Below, piece after piece: positions 39,201 to 51,200 of a DNA stretch of 64,000 nucleotides. This stretch comes from Cryptomeria japonica (lineage: Eukaryota > Streptophyta > Pinopsida > Cupressales > Cupressaceae): assembly GCF_030272615.1 (NCBI RefSeq), contig NC_081414.1, positions 3,845,501-3,909,500 on the forward strand, written 5' to 3'. Every line of letters begins with the position of its first letter. The stretch's first letter is position 1. The notes under the pieces were generated by a model, which was not told the DNA's origin, ran no database searches, and worked only from the letters and a program-made list of their open reading frames with translations. A program made the translations under genes and the position numbers.

Positions 39201-42200
39201 TAGTGCCACTCTAACTTTCACAAGTCGTCTTAAGACGATTGTGTTTGATGCAAAACGGGTCTCAGCAACCTATAACACAAATTAATGCCAAATTATTAAA
39301 AAATAAAGCCAAACTTTAAAGAAGAATACACAATATAGCTTACACAATGATATTATTAACATTGAAAATTCAAAAAAATCAGAAAATGTAAAATTAAATT
39401 ACTATTTCACTTACCTTCAATAGCTCCAAATTCGAATAGGTTCTAAAAATCCCTTGAGACATGTGGTGGTTTGTGATGAACATCTGGATGTCCTCAGCCT
39501 CTGCATACACATCTCTGATCCATTTTATTTTTTGCCCAATCCTTTGTAGCATAAGATTGAGCGAATGTACCGCACAAGGTGTCCAAAAGATGTGATCATA
39601 GCGTTGCTCAACCAACAAACCAGCAGCTCTACAATTTTTTGCATTGTCCGTTATGACTTGGACAACATTGCGGGGTCCCACAGACTCAATGGCAGAGATG
39701 AGAATTTCTGCAATAAATTCGCCATCTTTTATTTGGCCCTCACAATCCACAGCTCTCAAAAACATTGCCCCTTTAGGGGACACCGCTATGACATTGATCA
39801 AGGGACGGTTTTTAGCATCTTTCCACCCATCTGAAACAATTGTTACACCTGTCTCAACCCACGAATCCCTTATGGGTTTCAATGCATCTTCAACCCTCTT
39901 CACCTCTTTCTCCAATAATGTTCCACGTACCTTCTCATAACCGGGGCCCTTATACCCTCTTGGTGCCTCATTAACACTTTTTATCATTTGCTTCCAATAT
40001 GGGGAGCGAACAACATTGAATGACAAACCATTTGCATAAATGCACCTTACTATATCTTGATCAGCATTGTCTCTACTCTCATTTTGGAATGCGGTTTCTA
40101 AAGGCCCTTTTGTTCTTTTACGTGTCAAGGGTGGTTCACTTTGAGGTTCATTTGTGGCAAAGAAGGGGTGGTCTTCTACTACAATACTGGGATTAGAAGG
40201 GCCTTGCATTCCCCTTGTTTTCTTTGATGCGGTTTGGTTCAATCTACGGGCTTCCCTCTCTTCTGCTGCCTCATGCTCCCTAATATATTTCATCACTATC
40301 TCATCTGGTATAGGTTTACCATTTTTGCCAGGGCATTTTTTGATGCCTCTTCCTTTTATTCCACACAAATGGCCTACCACTCGATAATATGAACTATTAC
40401 GTTCAATATCACATCCATGGCATTTCCAACGGAATCCCCCACCTCCCGGAAGTTGTTTTATAATGTCCACATATTTCCATAAGGGAGAATTTGGATCATT
40501 TCTTTGTTTTGCAATTATTTGTTCATTGCCAATGGAGGAAGATGTAGATGCCATTCTAGTTCCTATGGCAAGAAATAAAATAAACATATTCAAAAACAAA
40601 AACTAAATAATGAAAAAAAATTCAAGTTTCATGTTTGACAATTTGTGAAACAAAAATAGTTGGAAAAAAATGTTTAAAAACCTACCTCTTGCTGCCAATG
40701 GAAGCTTGAAAATGTATGGAAATGATGCTGCAACACTTGTTGAAGCTTCTAAAATCAGTCTTCAACTCCTCCTCTTTGATCTTGGAAGCCAAATTTTGTT
40801 CAACCTCTCTTCAACCTGCTCTCATAAAAAATTTGTTTGCAACACAAATGAGGTGAAATGTGTCAATAAGATGTTTTAGAAGTGTTTTTTAGGTTATAAT
40901 TTTCGCTTTTTTAAAGGCGGAATTGAAAAAAAAAAAAAATTTGGTTTGTTTTTTAACTTATTGGGCCGCCCAGCCACGCGGGTTCGACTGGGTCCGCCCG
41001 GGTTCGACTGGGTTCGACCCCGGGTTCGACTGGGTTCGACCCGGGTCGAACCCACCCTGGGTTTTACGAACCCTGGTCGAACCCGGGTCGAACCGGACCC
41101 GTACCACGGACCCGGTCGAACCCGGACCCGTACCAGGGCTTCCCAGGGGCGAACCCTGCAACTTAGAAATTAAGTAATGACAAAAAAACATATAATAGGA
41201 TAAAATTATCTGTTCAAAATAGGAAAATAGTTAAATGGTCATTGTCAAACTAAAGAACTATGTAAAAATATCATCCTGCTCTGCATTGAGAGCATCAAAA
41301 TTAGCAACTGGTTCATTAAAACCAGATGCAGCTGAACTAGCAACAATTTAGTCAGTTTTATTTATGTTTTTTTTAGTTATTTTATCTTTATCTTTTTTCC
41401 TAATTTTGAGAGTCACATTTGCACCAGTGCTGTTTTTTTAATTATGTTTTATTCTAATGGTCAGGTGCTCAGGATGATTTAGAACCAAATTTTTTGGCAA
41501 ACCAGAACCAGTATCAGTACCAGAACTGTATCCATTCAGGGACAGGGGCAATTACTCAGTATTTTTTATATTTTTTTTTTAAATTATCACAGTCAACCTG
41601 CACTAGTGCCATTTATTTATTATGTTTTAGTCTGATAGTCAGGTAACCAGGATAACTCAGAACCCAGATGGTTGGCAGACCAGAACCAGTACCAGAACTG
41701 TGCAGCTGCCCATACAGGTACAAGGGCCTCCAAACATAGAATAACACATTCTGAGAAGCCACTTCTATATGGTGTTGAAACCCACTTGATTGTCTTTTCC
41801 TACAGCCCATGCCCATTGGGGTGAGTGCATACATCCAGTTTTCTCTCTGTCTTTATATATTTATCAGTCTTGGTGGTTGTTAAAAAAGGTTCTCGGAGGA
41901 GTAACCTGCTTCTTCCTAGGATTGTCCAATCTGTTCCCCTTAGCCCTGAATACTAATAGATCCTATATTGGTGGTAGATGACGGTGTCAACTTCTCCTGG
42001 AACATGCAAGTGAAGAATGCAACAACACAAAAAAGCACAACACCAGAATTTACGTGGAAACCCTAGGAGGGAAAAACCACGGTAAGCAAGTTGCTTGGAT
42101 CTACTGTCCAAATCCAACCTCACAAATGAAAAACAACTTTACAAACTGATTTGAAGGCACCAACCCTCAAGGGACACCAATCCCCTTGACAATACACTGT

Positions 42201-45200
42201 TTATGGGCACTGACCCAAAGGAGCCTACAGTCCTATAATCTGAGTAACAACTCAATACAAGAGAGGCACCAACCTCAGAACTAATTAAAACATATAGCAG
42301 ACATACCACTGTCTGAGATAAGAATAAAATGATATCAGAAAAGACCTTTGTCGTTTTGACAGCCTCTAGTCCACTCAATGTTCTGCACTACATACATCAC
42401 CTCTACAACAAAGGATAGCTCATGATGCCCACAGACAGACCCACAATATAATTTATTATGTAATGGATGACCTCTGTTACGCACACATCCTCCACTCACA
42501 TGCTGAAGGAATGATCTTCAATATATACGGATTTATGCAATTGGATTTACACCAAATGTCGGCTCAAATACATTTGAACCGTTGCAACCACTCTCCCATG
42601 TCGGCCTGTAGAAGTTCGGACCTGTTGCTATACAATTGGCTTCACACAATTCAAATTCAACTCAAGAAGTAGCTGTTACACGTTTGATTGTTGGCCATTG
42701 ATCTCTTCTTTTCACGGTATAACGGACACACATGATGCATGATCAAGTTATAAACAAACGACTTCCCATGCGGACCCACCAAGAACACGTAGCATGATCG
42801 CGCAGTTTCGCAACTATATAATGTGATCCCCCCAACCTTTCTCTGAAAGCACACTAGCCATAGATCCTCTGTCACCAATCTGACTTGTCACCTTTCCACA
42901 ATTCCGCAGCAATGAGATAAGAGTCCCACAAACACCTTGCAAGTGTGCGAGCATATTGTTCAATCCACTAACATGGGGCTGATGTGTCATCATTCCGCGA
43001 TTTTGCAACTATCGGAGATGGGTCACACACAAATTTTGCGAATGTGTGGAAATCATTTGATCTTCCAAACTAATCTCAACTGTTGATCAAACTGTTAAAA
43101 AATCAAGCCCCCGACATAGGAAATATTAATGTCTTTATTCTTTCAATCAGGTTGGTAACTGCTACGACAAGGCCGGTGAACTATACAATCACAAAGGCTT
43201 AAGTGACAACCTAAGATACCAAGTTCTTCTGTTTTAGCCCAGGTCCTAGTACAGGTACTGTTTGGGTTTGGGTACGGCTTGTGTGCGGCCCTGGGTTCTT
43301 CCTGGGTCCTTGGGTTCTCTGTGGGTCCTTCACTTGGGTACAGCCCTGGGTGCCTGGGAACCCAAGCACCCAAGAAGAACCCAGGGCTGTACCCAAGCAT
43401 AGTTTCATAAATTAAAACCTTATTTTCACTCTCACAACTTTGTGACATCATTTTTTATCAGAATATGCCAGCAAGCAAGTAATTAAATATCAATTCAGTT
43501 GCATTTGTGAGCTATATATGTGAACATGGGGTTAGTGAAGTTTATATCAGAATTACTGAGATTGATTTACATTATGCATATGTCGCAGCTGTTCACTTTC
43601 CTTGTGTTGTTAATGATTTGGCATTTTGTCAAATGTTTGAAAAATGATTGAACCAGATTCTGCACTTAACACAGCTAGTGGTAGTGGCAATCCAATTGAT
43701 TGTGGTTCAAATGAAATTGAACCAAATGTTGATATTGACCTTGATTCTTCTGATGAAGAACATGAATATTAAATCGATTATAATTTGAATTTTCATTGTG
43801 TAATGACATTTTGAGACTTGAGTATTTCCATTTTTGCAAATTATAAATGAGGTATCAAAATATTCTATTTTCTGATATTTATTGATATTTATAGGCAATT
43901 ATGGATTTATGAGTATCACTCCTCTTATAGTTATACATTGATATAGTTTAAATTTTATAATTTTAATGTTTGAATATACATATAATATAAATATATACGT
44001 ACGGATGAACCTGACCCAAGAAAAAAAATTTGCTGTACGCGCGAATCCGTACCCGTAACCAAATCGGTAACTTAGGTGATAACTTAAGCAACCAGCTATG
44101 GGCAATAACAAGCCAACAAACAGATCTAGGAGAAGTGCACACGTCCAAAACTAAGACTTAGGGTTTAAGAGATAGACCAACATGGAAACCCTAGTCAATC
44201 CAAAATGCTTGAGAAATTGATTCCACGGCCAAAACTGTTGGAACCAACAGATCTGAACACATCATGATTTCTGCAATACCATGCCCAACATCTCCATATC
44301 ATTGTTCTGCACGTGTGATATATGAGCAATCTTCTGCAATAGACAGAACAGGTCATGACAACTTTTGCAAGTTTGTATGACAACATTTGCAACTTCTCTG
44401 CAAACAATATCCCCCTATGATGAACACCTCATATCTATGACTATGCCAACAATCTCCCATTGCAGACTTGATATCAATGACAACAAAAATTGCCAACAGT
44501 ATTTTTTATTTTTAAGGTGATTTTGTTTATTATACACACATTATGTGGTATTCTGAACTAAATTCTTATTTTCAGGCCTTGATTATTATCTACATATACA
44601 TAATTTTTGTACAGACATTCCCAAAACAACCCAACAAAAAAAGGTTTCTGTACTGGCATACCCAAACCCAAACAAGTGACTTGTACCATTTTCTATATTT
44701 TTTATGTTCTAAAAACATACACTTGAAATTGTGTATCTTGCTGCAATCAAATGAATGGGATATGGAGTGTTGCTTTAGATTTCAAAGTTACAGGTAATAA
44801 AGCACCTTTATATTTGTTCAATTATGTTCCAAATTTCATGACAGATGCCAAAAGCCAATAACCATATTCCCACAAAGAATGTCTGGAATAACCAAAATGA
44901 TGGAAAGATCTATTTTTCCCCAAATCCCATAATTCTGCACTCCTTGAATTGCTATCCAAACTGTAATAACCCTTTCAATTTGCACTATTCTTGACACTGG
45001 CTCCAATTTTATGAATGGTTAATGCCAATTCCTAAGCACTTAAAGGATTGAACTTCTTCTTTAAGGGCATATTACCATAAAGAATCAACTTCTTAAAGGA
45101 TGCCATAACCATAAAGAGACACAAAAATCAATTTCTTTAAAGATGCTTGTACTATAAAGAGTTAAAAGACAAAGTCGTATGGTCATTTATTTAGCAGTAT

Positions 45201-48200
45201 CAACATTTATGATTCGTTTACATTTTTGACAAAATTTATTGACGAATCCTGTGAAGGTCTATGCTACCGCTTGGAAATGAATTGTTTGGTTTCAGCTTGG
45301 GCAAACTTAAAACGAAAGATAAATAAAGTCTGAAAATGCGATTTAAATTTAGGATAAAATTTGAAATTCAACAATGGCTAGAAATAACAGTTTCATATTA
45401 TATGTTAGAGACAGAGACATGTCACGGTATATTGATTTTGGATCATAAACTCTATAGTCATTATTCTACTTAAACAAGATATACCCCAAAAACAAAGCAA
45501 GAGAAAATTCACCTCATATCCAATCCAAGCTACAGAGACAATTACTGCCACTGCCAATGCATTTGTAAATTTCCTATAAATTTCCAATTTAGCTACTCGC
45601 TTCCTCGCCTGTAAGTAATCAAAGCACATTAATACATAACAATCATACGGATGTAACTAGAATCTCCCAAATTTTACATATACACATAAAAATATACTCT
45701 GTCTGATTATAGCTAAAAATCAATGTTCCAAAAAAAATTACCTGTAGCTTCTCTAATGTTTTGGAAAGAGAAGTAAAAACCCAGAGGATCAAAAATGCAT
45801 CCAAGATAGCAACCGGAAGGACAAGAAACAATCTTGCTTTCCCTGCCAGATCATCAATTGTCCCAACATTCTCCACCACATCAAGCAATTCAGAAGCCAC
45901 AAAATATGTTGCACCAAGAAGAATCACCTTAGAGGTAAGCCCACCAAGTGTAGGCCTAACTACACCATAACCCATTGACACGACCAAAATGAGAAGACGG
46001 GCTACGGTTTTTCTCACTGCCCCAAATGTAACTGCCCAGAAGGTGATTCCCATGGGCCTAATTCCTGTTGCATTAAAATTTGCATACTCAAAGTACCACA
46101 ATGTCATTTCAAACATACCCAAGGCAATAACTAGGGTAATGCAATTTTGCAGCTGCAGAATATCCTTCCAAAATCTAATGTACTGAGAAAACCAAACAAG
46201 TCCAAGCATTAAGTATGCAAGAGACATGAAACCATAAAATGTCATGAGAGGTGCCATCCTGCCTGGTAGATAACCTGAAGGGTTTTTCCAAATTGTTCTG
46301 CCCTCCATCACTAAACCCTTCAGAGTTGGTTCACAAAAAATAAAATACAGGTTATACATTCCTGTCTTTGTAATTTTAACTGAATGTGGTGAAAATGTGG
46401 TGGAAATTTCATCTCCACTAAACTCAATGTTTAGCAATTTGGGCCAATTGGGATCTCCAGCAGATGGACGTCTGATAACCTCACCTTGTTTGCAGCCTTC
46501 CATCTTAGCCAGGTCTGGAGTGCAGCAGATGGCCTTCAGGCCGCCATATGCGGAACCACCAATATTATCTCGGTCAGATGCCTCAAAGATGACAGCCTGG
46601 ACCAGTCCAGTGCTGTGTTCCATACCATTATGCATGGAAGCAGCTTTCTGTGTTCGCCGCAAGGTAATGTTTTCAAACCTGATTACATTAATGTTAATAG
46701 AATCAAAAAGACAGAAAAATAGCCTGTTAAAGAACTTAAAATTTTGTTCTATGAGACCAATAAAGCTAAATTCTAAAACCTACACTGAAAAAATTGCTCC
46801 ACGAATGAGTCTACATTTAATACAGAAATAATAAATGAGACAAAAATTGATATGCTATGATCAATATTGCAACATATGTTGCACCCTAAGGTACAGTAAT
46901 CAACCTTAGATGTCAGCCTTGACTAAGTACCCTTATCACTAGAATAGTAATAATGGATCCTCTTTTTGACTCTAACTTTCCCACTCAAGTTCTCCGTTTG
47001 TTACTTTAAAAATATCAGCTTCATCTTTAATCATTTAAACTTTCAATATTATTTTCCAGAGTTCACTGAAAAAACAGCACCTACGTTTGGAAATATTAGC
47101 AATTCTTAGGATGATATTAGGTAATGGACCTGTTATTACTCAAACAGTCATGAAGCATATACATGTATGATCAACATGCATGAAAATACATGACCAAGAT
47201 TAACTTGATTCAAGCTACAAAATTTGTAGACGTGTACAAATTTATTCTTTCAAAATTAAATTCAGGCTTTTAAATTCAAGGAAAAAACCATAATGATATA
47301 CTAGGGTACAAAAGGTCAAAAAAAACAGTGACTACGAATAGACAAGGTTTAACAGCTAATGCTAGTTATAACTCTAAAACAGAACAGGAATTTGAAACAA
47401 TACAGAAGAGATTCAGACAAACTGCAAAGTGCTGAAGAATCATAAGATATATTAAAATAAAAACAGCAAATGTAATTATGTACCATATATTTTATGACAG
47501 CTGAATTAAAAAAATTGCCTGTTTAGATATATCAGGCATAAGTTATTGAGAAACACAAGGAATTGCACAACAAGCATATTTTTCAAATGAGCTATATATA
47601 ACGAAATGAACTTTAAAAATAGTTTAACCTCATAAAGGGAGTGAGAAAAAGAGTTTACGGCCCAAAATTCTAAGTAATTATTAATGCAGAATGAATGTAC
47701 ATAGGCTTTTTTCTCTATAATTAATGCATATGCAATGAAAAATAGCCCTTCCTCGATGTCATAACAAGCACTAAGAAAGGATATAATCCATGGGGGCAGA
47801 TTGGTCATTGAAAGTACCTAATACTTGAAAATTATATTTTTTGAACTGCAGATGGGGAGATTTACAAGGATATACGTTAAACATCCAATTTTGGTGAAAT
47901 ACAGGCCAAAGTGAACTGCGGGTGCACTTGAAAGCTAATTTGAGAAAAGCATTAAAATGAGCAAACTAGCAAGCCAGATTGAACAAACAATGTCCCATGC
48001 AACTAATCTGTATAATTACACATCTAGAATAAATTAGCATCAAAAAATCAATTTGTAAAGCATGATCACTTTACACATCATGATATAACACATAACTATA
48101 ATATCTAAACGTGTTTCGGTCATTATTGTTAGAGTAATCTTTTATTAGCTAATAATTATTTATTTAATTATTATTCTATTATACTCTATGCTTAAGCTAA

Positions 48201-51200
48201 ACTTAGGAATCTTATAATTCTTTAGGGTTTTCTCCTTTAGGGTTTCGAGTATCCTCTTATAAGGATTCTCTCTTTGTATTTTCATAACTACTATAATTAT
48301 TAAATTGCATTCTTGTTGCACAATCAATATGACTCCTCTTTTCTGGATCTCTGAATTCTGACCTCCATAGCCTTTTTGCTTCTCTCTTTCTGTGACAGGT
48401 TTGCATGCAAGTGATCTTTGGGAGCTGTAGAGTTGATTTTTCCTCAACTCCAATATGATATCAGAGCTCCAGATCTGCATGCCCCTGTTCTCTTCATGAG
48501 AGATTTTGGGCCTTGTTCTTCAGATCTGTGCATTCGGGGGTTTGTGCAGTTGTTTTTTTTCCATTTCTAGGGGTAGCTGATTTTTTTGGTACATTTTGGT
48601 GCCAAAAGGACCTCACGGTTGGATTCAGGAGGTTATTTCCACGAATTTTGATATATAATTCGACCTATCTCGGTGACAAGGGCATTTGGGCCATGATTTT
48701 TTCATTGGCATGCTTTACGAGGCACAAAAATCCGTATGGCTGTACCTGCAAATGCGTCAGAAAATTTTCGTCAAATAAAAATATATATATATATATATAT
48801 ATTTTATTATTTTTATTTTTTTTACCCTCTTTATGCCCTACAAGAGGGGTTCTTTTTCTTTTGGCCGTAACTTGATCATATGAAGACATTTTTTCAAAAA
48901 CTATATATCGTCGAAAAGCTCTTTTCAAGCTCTTTCAAATCTAGAGGTTTGATCTTCTGATTTTTCTTTTTTGATGGTGTTTTTTGTTGTCAAAGCCAAA
49001 AGTTCTTTTTTGCACTCCGAGAGACATAACTTGAGCATCCGAACTCCATTTTTTGAAAACTTTAGATTGTTGGAAAGCTTGTTCTATGCACTTTCTATTC
49101 ATATGAGTTTTCTTTCCAGATTCTGCTCCAGGTATATTTTATTCAGTTTTTTTGTTTTTCAACACTCTAGTGAATATCTTGGATGTTTCAAGTCCTGGGA
49201 TCTCTTTCTTTGAGTAGGATGTCTCGTCTTTGGCTGTTTTTTCTGTTTCCAGTCTTCTGTCTCTTCTGATCATTGTAGCAATTTATTTATGCAAACGCAC
49301 TGAGATAAAGTGCCAGCATGCATTGTATACTTGGGATCTTGCACATCTTGTGCCTTATTGTACATGCACTACTTATAAAGTGCCATGGGAGGGTTGATGT
49401 TTGCCTTCTACCTTTGTCATGTGAGTGTTCCTTCCACAATATTAGCCTCATGATGTGTGTCAAGTGAGTGTTCCTTCCACAACACTATGTACTTTCTCTG
49501 CACCTTCGATGTTCTTGGTTCTTCGTCATGCAGTTCTTGTTGGCCGTTTTTTTCAGTGTACCTGTCTCTATCCCTTTTCAGCATTATGGGGAGGTTTGTC
49601 CTGTTGGTTCTAATGCTTCCTTGGTTCGATTGATCAGCTCTTCAGGCTTTGGTGTTTTCATGCCATCTGTATCTTCGAGTTCAGTTGTTTGCCTTTGTTT
49701 GCCATCTGATTCGAGTAGTGTCATTTGAGGGCACTCATGCAGATTACAGTCTTCTCTACCTGGTCATGTTCTATTTCAGTGGATATTCTTCAGATCAGCA
49801 GTTACTCTTCGACAGTGTTTGCAACTATTTCATGCTTCAGTGGTGTTCTTCATGCTCTGTTTTTTTGTTCCTATCTTCTAGAACACTCTTGTTTGTGTTG
49901 AGACATGGACCAGCTAGGACTCGAACCTCGGACCTTCCATACATTGCTGGAGTGCTCTACCACTAAACTGTTGGCCCCTCTTGGACCAGTCCATCATCGA
50001 TCCGAGTGTAGCTTATTTCCAACACCAACACCCCCCTTTAAGCCACATCTCTCGTGTGCTTGGGGCTCCTAGCCTGAACCTGGCTTTGATACCATGTTGA
50101 GACATGGACCAGCTAGGACTCGAACCTAGGATCTTCCATACACTGCTGGAGTGCTCTACCACTGAGCTACTAGCCCTTCTTGGACTAGTCCATCGTCGGT
50201 CCAGGTGTGGCTTATTTCCAACACCAACAGTTTGGAGGCTTCTTAGTCCTTCACTTGAGCTTGTTAGATTTAGTACTTTCAGATTAGATAACACTTAGAA
50301 AATTAGAATTGTTGATATCTAGGTTTAATTAGATTTATTGTTTTCAGATTTAAGCATAGAAACAGAAAATGAATGCATAAAGACAAGACAAAGATACCCT
50401 AGGAAAACCTCCTAGAAGGAAAAACCCAGCCTGAAAAGATCCACAGATCTGATTATGGTTTTGAATTCAACTGATGATTACACACTTATCTGGAGTATAG
50501 ATGTTGCAGTCACAAAGGGAGATGACATAGAGCCTTCACAATTAGTTTGCTAATGGAGGTCATGAATTGCAGTTCTTCTAATCTGACTGGCTGTATGTAA
50601 CAATGGTAGCAGCAACCCTTCTATGGAGTTCTTTATCTCTTGAAGATGATCTGCTGCCTTTCTTAAGTTCGCTGTCTTCTGTTGCTAATCTGCACACCTC
50701 TTAGTATAGTTCGCTGTAAGTTAATTGACTTGAATATCAATTTCGCTTCCTCAGAATATTTTGCACATATCAATTTTGCTTCCTTAAAATATTTCACACC
50801 TTATTGCAAAGGACTGAATTGAATTGATGTTGTGTGAAGTGTAGGCTTTATTTATAGGAGTAGCTAACTTCTTAATCATGTCAGCCTTCTTGCAATTAAC
50901 ATATTAATTCATTTAATTCCTTTTAACCGAAATGGATAGGGTCGGCCCTATCAAGGAGGCGTGGTGAGTTTGGATGTGGCATGAAGACTTTTGGTGGAGC
51001 CGAGAGGTATGGGGCATGGCCCTATATATAGGAGAAGGAGCTGGCCCCCTTTGGCGGATTCCAATGTTGCCCAAGGCAATAGGAATCCGCCAGGCCCTAA
51101 TTATAACCAACACTCCCTCTTAATTAGGGCAGAGAATCATAACCATAATCTTTCGTCTTGCACACAAGCATAGACTGGATCCACCTTGCATTGCCCGCAG

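Larger units (their letters stand above)
37733..41166 (-). mobile_element. Complete hAT DNA transposon
   Basis: This 3434-bp element is bounded by a perfect 8-bp duplication AAATTAAG (37725-37732 and 41167-41174), the hAT hallmark. The termini are inverted: CTAAGTTGCCGGTTCGGG on the left and, in reverse complement, CTAAGTTGCAGGGTTCGCCC on the right. Subterminal regions are rich in GGTTCG-type repeats. One minus-strand transposase gene with three coding exons fills the interior without a visible break. It inserted in intron 3 in the same orientation as the host gene. Confidence 0.95.
27546..45512 (-). other. Intron 3 of the TMEM87-like gene (17,967 bp)
   Basis: The GT...AG limits come from exons 3 and 4. 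It contains, from low to high coordinates, FKBP- and RRP5-like fragments, a Gypsy-LTR-like repeat, unrecognised AT-rich sequence, the complete hAT element, a duplicated 178-bp unit, and a Copia-type LTR split by a hAT derivative. Confidence 0.92.

Noticed and set aside
40923-41191. Overlapping Gly/Pro/Arg-rich frames on both strands
   Set aside because: They come from GGGTTCGAC subterminal repeats of the hAT element.
50106-50176. A functional tRNA gene
   Set aside because: The anticodon stem is weak with an eight-base loop, a second decayed copy lies in the partner LTR, and the sequence is part of a TRIM LTR.
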